A stretch of DNA of 64,000 nucleotides from Natrialba asiatica DSM 12278 (GTDB lineage Archaea; Halobacteriota; Halobacteria; Halobacteriales; Natrialbaceae). This document shows, piece after piece, positions 25,883 to 34,609 of the stretch. The stretch is from assembly GCF_000337555.1 (NCBI RefSeq), contig NZ_AOIO01000034.1, positions 98,913 to 162,912 of the forward strand, in the 5' to 3' direction. Every line of letters begins with the position of its first letter. Positions within the stretch are counted from its first letter, which is position 1. Made by a program: the position numbers and the translations under genes. A model generated the notes under the pieces. That model saw only the letters and a program-made list of their open reading frames with translations, was not told the DNA's origin and did no database searches.

Positions 25883-26695
25883 TTAGCGCTGTTCTGACAG
25901 TCGATCGAGGACCGGCATCGCTTCGCGCCGCTCGGCGGAGAGCAAACTCCAATCGATACCGTACGGCCTTTCAGCACGAGTTCCGTTTTCGGCTTCGTTC
26001 TCGCCTTCCTGCCCTGCTGGTCGTCTCACTCGCTCCGGCGTAACGACCAGATCCATCGGCACGTCGTGTTCGTCGAAGCTGATCGCTGCAGCGTCGTCAC
26101 CGGCGAGGAGTTGGCGTTCGTGAACCGTCGTCGCGACGGGCGTCTCCTCGTCGACGAGTTCGAGTTCGGCGAGAATTGCGAACTCGAGATCGCTGTAGCC
26201 TTCACCCTTTCCGATTCGACCGCCGTCTACGCTGCCGGAATCCTCGTTGGAGACGGGCGCGGGGTCGATGCAGACGGCGACGCTTCCGGAGACGATCAGG
26301 TCGATTTCGTCGACGGCCGCTGGACCGACCTGTTCACCGTGGTCGGCAGAGCCGGAGACGGTGGTGGCCGCGTCGTAGTCCTCGAGTTCGTCGGGATCGA
26401 GTTTCAGGAAGCACTGTTCGTCGCGAAGTCGGGGGACGGCCATGTAGACCGTTTTACCGTCCCGGAGGGCTCGGCGACGGACCGGCAACTGCGGCGCGTC
26501 GGGGTTTGCCTTGATCGTCGTCGCTGCCTGCCACTCGGGCTGGGCGGCCAGGCGCGTGGCAGCGTCCGTCGCGTTTTCGAAGTTGGGAATGCGACCGTGC
26601 GGCGGAAACGGGAACCGGGCGACGCCGCTGTCTTCCAGGTCGTCCCAGACGCGCTCGCGGACGGCTTCTTTCGAGAGCGTGTCCCGGTCCGTCAT
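25883..26695 (-). CDS. 5-formyltetrahydrofolate cyclo-ligase family protein
   Basis: MTHFS-like enzyme that would convert 5-formyl-THF to 5,10-methenyl-THF with ATP. The 270-residue protein contains GRIPNFENATDAATRLA, the substrate region KTVYMAVPRLRDE, the ATP-binding loop GGRIGKGEGYSDLEFAIL and TTVHERQL, then HDVPMDLVVTPERV. The family's archaeal branch is longer than bacterial MTHFS, as here, and its exact substrate is uncertain. Its start overlaps the moaB stop by ATGA, so it is translated from the moaB transcript. Confidence 0.87.
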   Translation of the reverse strand: MTDRDTLSKEAVRERVWDDLEDSGVARFPFPPHGRIPNFENATDAATRLAAQPEWQAATTIKANPDAPQLPVRRRALRDGKTVYMAVPRLRDEQCFLKLDPDELEDYDAATTVSGSADHGEQVGPAAVDEIDLIVSGSVAVCIDPAPVSNEDSGSVDGGRIGKGEGYSDLEFAILAELELVDEETPVATTVHERQLLAGDDAAAISFDEHDVPMDLVVTPERVRRPAGQEGENEAENGTRAERPYGIDWSLLSAERREAMPVLDRLSEQR

Positions 26696-27411
26696 TGAAT
26701 ATCACCGTCGATCTCCTCGGCGCTTTCGTCCTCGCCCGTTCTCTCTCCGTCTCCCGTGCTTTCGTCCGTGCCCCCGTCCACGTCTTCGTTCTCGTTCTCG
26801 ACTTCGTTTCCGTTTCCGTTTCCGACCTCGGCGTCGGTCGACTCGCCCGCCGACTCCTCCGAGCGAGCGAGTTCGACGAGATGGCGACACTCGGGAACGA
26901 TGAGTTCCGTGGCTGCAAGCCGCGCCGCGTTGGCGTTTCCAGGCAGGCAGAAAACCGGTCGGCCGTCGGTTACGCCGGCGGTGGTTCGGGCTGCGAGCGC
27001 GCGAGTACCGTTTGCCTCGTAGAGGATCGTCGTCAGCAGTTCGGGAAACGTCTCCAGTCGCTTCTCGAGAAGCGGCGTCACCGCCTCGATCGTCCGATCG
27101 CTGGGCTCGACACTCGTTCCGCCCGCGGTCACCACGACATCGACGTCGTCGCGGTCGATCACGCGCGAGACGATCGATTGGACGCTGTCGTGATCATGGG
27201 TCACGTGCTCACGCATCGAAATCTCGTGACCCGCCTGGGTGAACTCGTCGCTGAGAACCTCACCGGCGGGATCGGATTCGAGCGTTCGATCGTCGGCAAT
27301 CGTGACCATCCCCACGCCGAGTGGTTCGGCGTGTTCTCGAGAACTCGGTTCAGCGGCTGTTTCAGCGCCGCCGGCTGCTGTGTCCGGGTCCGGTTCGGTC
27401 GACTCGTTCAT
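26692..27411 (-). CDS. moaB: Molybdenum cofactor biosynthesis protein MoaB/MogA family
   Basis: Adenylylates molybdopterin before metal insertion. The conserved core (about 30-185) has VGMVTIADDRTLESDPAGEV, VVVTAGGTSVEPSDRTIEAV, and RPVFCLPGNANAARLAATEL, the GGTG-like and PGNP-like binding motifs of the family, slightly altered. About 55 residues of Glu/Asn/Gly/Asp low complexity follow the core, encoded by TTCTCG/TTTCCG-type hexamer repeats. Both ends are disordered and acidic. It is coupled to the downstream cyclo-ligase gene. Confidence 0.9.
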   Translation of the reverse strand: MNESTEPDPDTAAGGAETAAEPSSREHAEPLGVGMVTIADDRTLESDPAGEVLSDEFTQAGHEISMREHVTHDHDSVQSIVSRVIDRDDVDVVVTAGGTSVEPSDRTIEAVTPLLEKRLETFPELLTTILYEANGTRALAARTTAGVTDGRPVFCLPGNANAARLAATELIVPECRHLVELARSEESAGESTDAEVGNGNGNEVENENEDVDGGTDESTGDGERTGEDESAEEIDGDIQ

Positions 27412-27628
27412 ACGCCGACTTGACCGCCGGTGGGTAAAACGCTAGTCGCTCGGCTATCGGGGCGATCCAGACAGTCGTCGGTAGTGGCTATCGCTTGCGT
27501 CACCGACTGGTTCGACAGTCCGCTGGCACAACTCGAAGCAGTCGACGAGTTCTGTGTCCTCGCCGTGATACCGGCGCTACTGAACGTAGTCACAACTGTT
27601 ATGCTGGTGTTTGGGCCAACCTGTGTGT

Positions 27629-28669
27629 ATGCAGGCAGTCAAAATCACGGCACACGGCGGGACGGACGTCATCGAGTACGGCGAGTATCCCGACCCCGAA
27701 ATCGGCCGCGACGAGGTGCTCGTCGACGTGAAAGCCGGGGCGCTCAACCACCTCGACGTGTGGGTTCGCCGCGGGCTGCCGACGCTCGACCTCGAACTGC
27801 CACACGTCCCCGGTAGTGACGCCGCAGGCGTCGTCGAAGCCACCGGGAAAGACGTTACGCGATTCGACCCGGGCGACCGCGTCGCGGTCACGGCGGGCGT
27901 CAACTGCGGCGACTGTGAATTCTGTCGCAGCGGCGACCCGACGCTGTGTGTCAACTTCCACCTGCTGGGCGAACACGTCACCGGCGTCCACTCGGAGTAC
28001 GCCGCGGTTCCCGCGGACAACCTGATCCCGGTTCCGGAACACGTCGACTGGATCACCGCCGGCGCGTCGTCGCTCGTCTTCCAGACCGCCTGGCGGCTGC
28101 TGATCGACCGCGCGGATATCGAGGCCGGCGAGAAAGTGCTCGTCCTCGGAGCCAGCGGCGGCGTCGGTCACGCCGCCCTTCAGATTGCGGACTACGCGGG
28201 CGCGGAGGTGTACGCCACCGGCAGCACCGAGGACAAACTCGACTACGCCCGCGAACACGGCGCTGATCACGTGGTCAACTACGAGCAACAGAACTTCGCG
28301 GAGTGGGTCCGCAGCGAGACCGGCAACCGCGGCGTCGACGTCGTCGTCGACTACATCGGGGCCGGCACCTGGCGCGATTCGATCAAGAGCCTCGCGAAGA
28401 ACGGCCGCCTCGTCACCTGCGGAGGCACCGCCGGCGGCAATCCCGAAACCGACATTCCGCGCATCTTCTGGAATCAACTCCAGATCATCGGCTCGACGAT
28501 GGGAACCCCCGGCCAGGTCGACGACGTGATGGAACTCGTCTGGGACGGCACCTTCACCCCCGCGGTTCGAGAAGTGCTGCCGATGAGCGAAACCGCCCGC
28601 GCACACGAGATCATCGAAGGCCGCGAAGGGTTCGGCAAGGTCGTCGTCCGGCCGGATAGTGAACTCTGA
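27629..28669 (+). CDS. Zinc-type MDR alcohol dehydrogenase/quinone oxidoreductase
   Basis: Medium-chain NAD(P)-dependent oxidoreductase, 346 residues. The GroES-like domain has GALNHLDVWVRRGLP, GSDAAGVVEATGKDV and the structural zinc lobe CGDCEFCRSGDPTLC (about 92-106). The Rossmann domain shows VLGASGGVGHAALQIA (about 173-188). The usual catalytic zinc Cys after KAGALNHLD is absent (Asn instead), so it is closer to quinone-reductase-like members that keep only the structural zinc. The ATG at 27629 follows a TATA-like word (tgttatgc, 27597-27604) at leaderless distance. Substrate unknown. Confidence 0.88.
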   Translation: MQAVKITAHGGTDVIEYGEYPDPEIGRDEVLVDVKAGALNHLDVWVRRGLPTLDLELPHVPGSDAAGVVEATGKDVTRFDPGDRVAVTAGVNCGDCEFCRSGDPTLCVNFHLLGEHVTGVHSEYAAVPADNLIPVPEHVDWITAGASSLVFQTAWRLLIDRADIEAGEKVLVLGASGGVGHAALQIADYAGAEVYATGSTEDKLDYAREHGADHVVNYEQQNFAEWVRSETGNRGVDVVVDYIGAGTWRDSIKSLAKNGRLVTCGGTAGGNPETDIPRIFWNQLQIIGSTMGTPGQVDDVMELVWDGTFTPAVREVLPMSETARAHEIIEGREGFGKVVVRPDSEL

Positions 28670-28867
28670 GGCCGTCTCCGGTACCGATTTCGCGGTGCAA
28701 CTCCAGGTAAGGGCGCGGTTGCGCCAAAAACGACTGACAGCAATCCGCATGAGCCGGTACCCAACACAGCGACACGAACAGCACCGAGCAGAACAATTCG
28801 GTGTGAACTCGAGGCTGCGAAATCACGAACCGGGAGTGCTTTCATCACGGAGTCGAAACCGACACTC

Positions 28868-29194
28868 GTGACCTCGAGCGACGACGACGGCTACGTTCAC
28901 GACCCTACGGCGTTCAACGGGCCGGACGACCGTGGGGCAGAGACTGAAACCGCCGAGGCTGACTCCGACGGGGAGTGGACCGACGCGCCGCGTCATCCGG
29001 CGACGGCCGAGCGCGAGTTCGACTGGCGCGGGTGGATTCTCGTGGGGGCGATCGTGCTCGCGTTCGTCGTCGCGCCGCTGTCGATTTTGCTGTGGCCGCC
29101 GCATCTGAACTACTTCGTGGCGCTGTTGATCCTGCCGCTACTACCGGCGGCGTTGCTCGCGCTGACGGCAGTGTGGGCGACGACGCGCCCCTGA
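28868..29194 (+). CDS. Small haloarchaeal membrane protein (108 aa)
   Basis: GTG-initiated protein of 108 residues. The first half is acidic and disordered (SSDDDGYVHDPTAFNGPDDR); the second holds two TM helices, GWILVGAIVLAFVVAPLSIL and YFVALLILPLLPAALLALT. This layout recurs in haloarchaea without known function. It follows the MDR gene by about 200 bases on the same strand. Other frames here are less protein-like. Confidence 0.65.
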   Translation: MTSSDDDGYVHDPTAFNGPDDRGAETETAEADSDGEWTDAPRHPATAEREFDWRGWILVGAIVLAFVVAPLSILLWPPHLNYFVALLILPLLPAALLALTAVWATTRP

Positions 29195-29259
29195 CGTGGC
29201 CGCTTGGACTGGTTTCAGATGCGTCGATGAAAAACGGCGATCAGCACCGGCGACCGGCG

Positions 29260-29577
29260 CTACTCCTGTGTCTCGAGTACCCCGTCGAGTTCATCGATCA
29301 CCGAGCGGCCGAACTCGACATCCCGGGACGGCGTTTCCTCACGGTCGAGATAGTCGGTCAGGAGTGTACTGAGTCGTTGGAGCTGTGACTGGGTGAACCG
29401 ACCGGTGTTGTCGTTGGATTCGACCAGTTCGACCAGCGTGAGGATCTGCGATGGTGGTGACGCGTCCTCATCGAGGGCCTCATCGACGCGTGCCACCAGT
29501 GAATGGTGGACGACCCATTCTTCCTCTCTGGAGAGCGTGACCTCGTGGCGTTCGGTTTCCGATGGTGGGGTACTCAT
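29260..29577 (-). CDS. Small helical haloarchaeal protein (105 aa)
   Basis: A soluble, helix-rich protein of 105 residues: EVTLSREEEWVVHHSLVARV, SQILTLVELVESNDNTGRFT and QLQRLSTLLTDYLDREETPS. I associate this pattern loosely with the haloarchaeal DUF7853 group. The start MSTPPSETERHEV is preferred to an upstream in-frame ATG; an AT-rich word about 50 bases before it (actttatgag, near 29630, minus strand) is the likely promoter. The 214-base gap towards the ABC operon contains the short palindrome atgatatcat at about 29648 and nothing else evident. Confidence 0.65.
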   Translation of the reverse strand: MSTPPSETERHEVTLSREEEWVVHHSLVARVDEALDEDASPPSQILTLVELVESNDNTGRFTQSQLQRLSTLLTDYLDREETPSRDVEFGRSVIDELDGVLETQE

Positions 29578-29791
29578 TGCGATACTGGATCGATTTCGTC
29601 GATCCTCACCCGACACTACGATAGATGCGCTCATAAAGTTTGTCACATGATATCATATATCAGTTAGTGTAGCCGGTGGCACTGACGGTGACAGAGCGAA
29701 CGGATACCGAAACCACCCCAGTGAAACGGCACGACGAGCTCCGAGCGCAGCGTGCGTGCAAAACGACCGGTCCAGTGAGAGTTCTTGAAGG

Positions 29792-30883
29792 TTAATGGAT
29801 CCTGACACCGGAGTCCGGATCGAACAACTGCGTCGCCGATTCATCGAGGACCAGCCCGTAGTCGGTCTCGGCGTCGCCGTCGAAGTCCGCGTGCGTGACG
29901 ACGGTCACGTCGCCGAACTCGGTCTCGAAGATGCTGTGCGTTTCGTCTCCCAGCGGTTCGTCGAGAACGTGCTCGGCCTCGATTCCCTCGGCTGGATCTC
30001 CGATACCGATCTGCTGGGGCCGAACGCCGACGCGAACCGGACCGTCGACGTACCCCTCGAGTTCGGCGGCGGTCGCGGGGAGCGAGACGGTGTGTTCGCC
30101 GAGGGAGACGGCTGCGGTGCCGTTTGCCGATTCGACGCGGGCGTCGAAGAACTCCATCGCCGGCTGGCCGATGAACTCGCCGACGAAGTCGTTAGTGGGT
30201 TCGGAGTAGACGTTCTTCGGCGAGCCGGCTTGCTGGAGCTCACCGTCGTCCATAATGGCGATCCGGTCGGACATCGTCATCGCCTCCTCCTGGTCGTGGG
30301 TGACGTAGAGAACGGGACAGCCGATTTCGTCGGTGATCCGCTGGACGACCGGTCGGAGTTCGCGCTTGAGTTTGGCGTCCAGATCGCTCATCGGTTCGTC
30401 GAAGAGGAACACGGAAGGGTCCCGAACGAGTGACCGGCCGAGTGCAACACGCTGTTGCTGGCCGCCCGAGAGCGAGGCGGGCATCTTGTCGAGTTGGTCG
30501 CCGATCTGGAGGAGGGCCGCGGCCTCCGCGACGTGTTCGCGGCGTTCGTCTTCGGGAACGCCGGCGATTTTGAGGCCGTATTCCATGTTCTTACGGACGC
30601 TCATGTGCGGGTAGAGCGCGATGTCTTGAAAGAGTAAGGCGACATCGCGTTGCTGCGGTGGGAGTTCGGTTACGTCGCGGTCGTCGACGCGGATGGTGCC
30701 GGCGGTCGGCGTGTCGAGGCCGGCGACGCAGCGAAGCGTCGTGGTCTTGCCACAGCCGGAGGGGCCGACGAGCGTGAGGAACTCGCCGTCTTCGATGGTC
30801 AGCGAGAGTTCGTCGACGGCGACGATGCGATCGGCGTTCGGAGAGTCGAACACCCGGGTCATGTTGTCGATGTGGACGGTCAT
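29792..30883 (-). CDS. ABC transporter ATP-binding protein (MalK/UgpC type)
   Basis: ATPase of a carbohydrate-uptake (CUT1) importer, 363 residues. Walker A is GPSGCGKTT (about 40-48), the Q loop lies in LLFQDIALYPHMSV, the signature is LSGGQQQRVALGRSL, Walker B is VFLFDEPMSDLDAK and the H loop is VTHDQEEAMTMSDR. A C-terminal TOBE/OB-fold regulatory domain (about 235-363) follows, typical of MalK. It lies downstream of two permease genes on the same strand after a 110-base GT-rich spacer, completing one transporter. Confidence 0.93.
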   Translation of the reverse strand: MTVHIDNMTRVFDSPNADRIVAVDELSLTIEDGEFLTLVGPSGCGKTTTLRCVAGLDTPTAGTIRVDDRDVTELPPQQRDVALLFQDIALYPHMSVRKNMEYGLKIAGVPEDERREHVAEAAALLQIGDQLDKMPASLSGGQQQRVALGRSLVRDPSVFLFDEPMSDLDAKLKRELRPVVQRITDEIGCPVLYVTHDQEEAMTMSDRIAIMDDGELQQAGSPKNVYSEPTNDFVGEFIGQPAMEFFDARVESANGTAAVSLGEHTVSLPATAAELEGYVDGPVRVGVRPQQIGIGDPAEGIEAEHVLDEPLGDETHSIFETEFGDVTVVTHADFDGDAETDYGLVLDESATQLFDPDSGVRIH

Positions 30884-30993
30884 TGTATCGGTGGTGGATG
30901 GTGTGTTGCGTGTTGCGCGTGGCGGTGTGATCTGTTGTGTGTGCGTTTTGCGTCGTGTATCGTGTGAATTCGATCTCGAACGGGCGACGGTCG

Positions 30994-31890
30994 TTACCGC
31001 GTGCGAACTTCGAAGCCCTTCAGCAGGTACTCCTGCAGGAAGTACGCGAACAGTAGCGGCGGGACGGTCATCAGGAGCGACACGGCCATGATGTCACCCC
31101 AGGAGGTGTAGCCGCCCTGATCGATGAGTCGCATGATGCCCGGCGCGAACGTGGTCGATTCCTGGCTCGGCAGCAGGATCTGGGCGAACGTGAAGTCGTT
31201 CCACGCGATCGCGAACGCGAACAGCGCACAGGCGACGATCGCGGGTTTCGTCTGCGGGACGACCACGTCCCAGAACGTTCGCCAGCGCGAGGCCCCGGCG
31301 ATCCAGGCGCTTTCCTCCATCGACTCCGGAATGGTCTGGATGTACTTCCACATGAGCCAGACCGCGAAGGGCATCGAGATGGACGAGAGCGCGATAACGA
31401 GGCCGATCTGGGCGTTCAACAGTCCGATCTCGGACCAGATGAGATACAGTGGCAGGCCGAGCACGATCGGACTGAACATGTAGCCGAGCAACAGGAACTG
31501 CGCGAACGACTCCTTGTACCGGAATCGGAACCGCGCCATGCCGTACCCTGCGACGAGCGAAATCCCGACGACCACGGCGATCGTCCCGGCGGTGACGACG
31601 ATCGTATTGATGACGTACCTCGGCACTGCACCGGCGGCCAGCACGCCGAAGTTATCGAGCGTTACCGTCTCGGGCGAGGGCAGCCAGCTGAACTCGGTAA
31701 TGACGGTCTGACTGTCGGTGAAGGCGTTCTGGATCATCCAGTAGATCGGGAACAGGATGACGGCCGAGAACAACGCGGCGCTGCCGTACAGCGCGAGGTG
31801 GTAGAGGCGGTCGCGCGTCTCGTAGGAGAGTTGCGTCCCGCCCTCTGTCTCTGTTTCTGACGGTGTCTCCGTCTCCGTCGGTGTGCTCAT
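30994..31890 (-). CDS. ABC sugar permease, MalG type
   Basis: Inner-membrane subunit of the CUT1 importer, 298 residues, six TM helices. The EAA coupling motif is visible as EESAWIAGASRWRTFWDVVV followed by PQTKPA. The N-terminus is a Thr/Glu repeat. The start overlaps the stop of the upstream permease gene by four bases, so the two permeases are co-translated. It would heterodimerise with the MalF-type partner. Confidence 0.92.
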   Translation of the reverse strand: MSTPTETETPSETETEGGTQLSYETRDRLYHLALYGSAALFSAVILFPIYWMIQNAFTDSQTVITEFSWLPSPETVTLDNFGVLAAGAVPRYVINTIVVTAGTIAVVVGISLVAGYGMARFRFRYKESFAQFLLLGYMFSPIVLGLPLYLIWSEIGLLNAQIGLVIALSSISMPFAVWLMWKYIQTIPESMEESAWIAGASRWRTFWDVVVPQTKPAIVACALFAFAIAWNDFTFAQILLPSQESTTFAPGIMRLIDQGGYTSWGDIMAVSLLMTVPPLLFAYFLQEYLLKGFEVRTR

Positions 31891-32831
31891 GTGTTCACCT
31901 CCGCGGTCGGGTCGAACGCCCGGAAGTAGCAGTAGGCCCCGATCGCGAGGAAGACGAACATGACCACCGCCATCGCGTTCGCGACGCCGTAGTCGTTGTG
32001 CAGGAAGGCGGTTCGGTAGGCGAGGATCGGCAACGTCGTCGTCGCGCCGGCCGGGCCGCCCTCCGTTAGCATCCAGATGATGTCGAACTTGTTGAACATG
32101 AAGACCGCGCGCAAGAGCACGGCGATCAGGAGGACGCCGGTGATCCGCGGAAGCGTGATGTCGCGGAACATCTCCCAGCGGGACGCGCCACAGATCTTGG
32201 CGGCCTCGTAGAATCGATCGGGAATCGCACGCAACTGCGCGAGCGTGAAGATCGTGACGAAGATCGAAAACTTCCACGAACCGACGAGGACGACCAGCGG
32301 CATCGCCCACGTCTGGTCGCCAAGCGCGAAGGTGCGTTCACCCCACAGCCCGAGAGTCGAGCCGGCGATGTGGAGCACGCCGACCTCGACGTCGAACATG
32401 AACAGCGCGACGAGGACGACGATCACAGTTGGGACGAGATACGCGGTGAACGCGACGGCGGTCAGAAACCGCTGGCCGCGATCGAGCTGGTTCAGGACGA
32501 GCGCAATCCAGAGTCCGACGAGCAACTGGACGACGGTACTGCCGATCATAAACAGCGCGCCGAGCCACAGTGACGACCAGAACGAGTTCATCGTCAGCAC
32601 CTCGACGTAGTTCGAGAGCCCCGTAAACGTCCAGTTCGGGTTCAAGAGCGGAACCTCGAACAGCGACGCGTAGATCGCGAACGCGACCGGCGTGACGGCC
32701 ACGAACAGGTACAACAGAATCACCGGAGCGACCGTTGCCCAGCCCCGGAGCGCTTCCCCATCGAGGCCAAGCCGCCCCCGCACGGATCGGCGGTCGGTAG
32801 TGGCTGTCGACTCGACCGTTTCACTTGCCAT
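31887..32831 (-). CDS. ABC sugar permease, MalF type
   Basis: Inner-membrane subunit of 314 residues with six TM helices and the EAA loop YEAAKICGASRWEMFRDITL followed by PRITGV. It is the first gene of the operon running permease, permease, ATPase. A TATA box (gtttaatagc on the minus strand, 32856-32865) is centred about 29 bases before the ATG. The periplasmic-type binding protein is encoded divergently 315 bases away. Confidence 0.92.
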   Translation of the reverse strand: MASETVESTATTDRRSVRGRLGLDGEALRGWATVAPVILLYLFVAVTPVAFAIYASLFEVPLLNPNWTFTGLSNYVEVLTMNSFWSSLWLGALFMIGSTVVQLLVGLWIALVLNQLDRGQRFLTAVAFTAYLVPTVIVVLVALFMFDVEVGVLHIAGSTLGLWGERTFALGDQTWAMPLVVLVGSWKFSIFVTIFTLAQLRAIPDRFYEAAKICGASRWEMFRDITLPRITGVLLIAVLLRAVFMFNKFDIIWMLTEGGPAGATTTLPILAYRTAFLHNDYGVANAMAVVMFVFLAIGAYCYFRAFDPTAEVNT

Positions 32832-33146
32832 GTGTTACCACCCATCTCCCCATCTGCTATTAAACGCTTCGACGGGTTGCTCACAGTTTCCTAATTCGTC
32901 CCAATTTGTGGTAGTGAATTAAAGTAGAAAGGGAACCACTGGTAACAATCTTATAGTCAACGGAAAGACTGGTAAGTAGCGATTCGCACACCGATTTCGT
33001 GGTACTGCCTATCGGTTCCGATTCGAACTCTACCACCGGTTCCTAGAACCACGTTCATTCTAACCGTCGTTTTAGCAATTCTCTCTAAATAACTTGCTCG
33101 TTAGCGGTACGGCCCGTTATTCATTACTCTGCTAACCCAAAGAGTA
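32832..33146. promoter_or_regulatory. Divergent control region of the sugar ABC transporter
   Basis: This 315-base AT-rich region separates the permease operon (minus) from the binding-protein gene (plus). It has a TATA box for the operon at 32856-32865 and one for the binding protein at about 33084-33093 (tctaaataac), predicting transcription from about 33115. A perfect 9-bp inverted repeat, CATTACTCT at 33122-33130 and AGAGTAATG at 33141-33149, lies just after that start site and includes the ATG at 33147. It could be a repressor operator or an mRNA hairpin. No regulator gene is adjacent. Confidence 0.5.
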
Positions 33147-34568
33147 ATGTATTGTAACTTGGTATCACACCACGTGAGTAGAGAACACCGTTACTCGCGG
33201 CGACGACTACTGGGAGCAACAGGAGCGAGCACCGCAGCAGCACTCGCGGGCTGTCTCGGGGGGAGCGGCAACGACGACGGGATTCACTTCTACACCGACT
33301 ACAGCACGGAAACTTGGCAGAATCGGTGGGAAGACGATCTCATTCCGGCGTTCGAGGACGAAACGGACCACACCGTCAACCCGGAGTACGCAGGATTTCA
33401 GGGCGACAGCGAAGAGCGCCTGATGAACCTGATCCAGGCCAACGACCCGCCCGATATCCACGTCGAAACGTTCTACACCGCCGCCGACATCTGGGCCCAG
33501 GGAATGCTCCAGCCCATGACTGACACCCTCGAAGCCGTCGAGGACGTAAACGGCGACATCAACGTCGAGACCTTCGAGGACGAGGAAGGCGTCGTCAGCC
33601 AGGGCGACACCTTCCACGTCTCCCACGGCGGCTACACCAACGTCCTCGTCTACCGCGAGGACATCTACGACGCCCTCGGACTCGACGTCCCCGAAACCTG
33701 GGACGAACTCGTCGACAACGCCGAAACCATCGACGATTCCGACGAGTTCGATACCGCCCGCGGCTTCGCGACCCCGGCGGGCGTCGTCGGCCAGAGTCGC
33801 GAACTGTTCTGGATGTTCCTCTACCAGAACGGCGTCGACACCCACCGGACGGCGGACGGCGACGTCGAGGTCTGGGTACCCGAAGACGAAGCCATCGAAG
33901 CGCTCGACTATCTCACTGAACTCGCGCAGTACTCGCCGGATCCGTCGGGCCTGAACTGGGGGACATCCCTCGAACAGTGGGTGCAGGGTCGAGTCGGTCA
34001 GATGTACCACGTCAACGGCTGGGCGGCGGGTGTCGCCGCGGCCGAGGGCATCGATCACATCGCGGAGAATACGGCGGTTGCGCCGCTGCCGCGAAACGAC
34101 ATTCCGCTGGAGGAGTCGTACATGACGCTGCCGACGGGCAACGGCTACATGGTGTTCGAGGGCGGCAACAATCCCGCGGGCGCGGTCGAGTTCATCGAGT
34201 GGCTGTACGCGGACTCGATCGAGCGGACGGCGTCGCTGTTCGAGCAGGAGCCGATGCGGCTGTTGCCGGCCTACGACGACGTGGTCGCGTCGGATGCCTA
34301 CGCGAACCTCGAGTACTTCCAGGCGTGGCCGGAGCATCTCGAACTCAATCGGCAGATCCAGGAGGAGATCGTCCCGATGTACGGCCAGAACACGGAGGAG
34401 AGTCCGACGACGGGGGCGGAGCAGTACGGGCTGAGTGGCTACCACTACGCGGACATGATGAATCAGATTATCGTCGGGGATGCAGCCATCGAGGACGCCC
34501 TCGCGACGGCGAAGGGGCAGGCCGAGGAGCGACTCGCGGAGGGCAAGGAGCTGACCGGCGGCTGGTGA
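33147..34568 (+). CDS. ABC transporter sugar-binding lipoprotein
   Basis: Extracellular solute-binding protein (family 1) of the CUT1 importer. A Tat signal (SRRRLLGATGASTAAALAGC) ends in a lipobox Cys, so it is exported folded and anchored. The mature part has the family layout: IHFYTDYSTETWQNRWEDDL, VLVYREDIYDALGLDVPETW and GQMYHVNGWAAGVAAAEGI. The sugar cannot be named. The ATG at 33147 gives the longest form; a GTG at 33174 (VSREHRYSRRRL) gives a more typical Tat N-terminus and escapes the hairpin covering the ATG. Both are plausible. Confidence 0.9.
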   Translation: MYCNLVSHHVSREHRYSRRRLLGATGASTAAALAGCLGGSGNDDGIHFYTDYSTETWQNRWEDDLIPAFEDETDHTVNPEYAGFQGDSEERLMNLIQANDPPDIHVETFYTAADIWAQGMLQPMTDTLEAVEDVNGDINVETFEDEEGVVSQGDTFHVSHGGYTNVLVYREDIYDALGLDVPETWDELVDNAETIDDSDEFDTARGFATPAGVVGQSRELFWMFLYQNGVDTHRTADGDVEVWVPEDEAIEALDYLTELAQYSPDPSGLNWGTSLEQWVQGRVGQMYHVNGWAAGVAAAEGIDHIAENTAVAPLPRNDIPLEESYMTLPTGNGYMVFEGGNNPAGAVEFIEWLYADSIERTASLFEQEPMRLLPAYDDVVASDAYANLEYFQAWPEHLELNRQIQEEIVPMYGQNTEESPTTGAEQYGLSGYHYADMMNQIIVGDAAIEDALATAKGQAEERLAEGKELTGGW

Positions 34569-34609
34569 TTCCCGTGATCGGCAAGTGTCAGTCCCGGGTA
34601 GGGTAAGCG

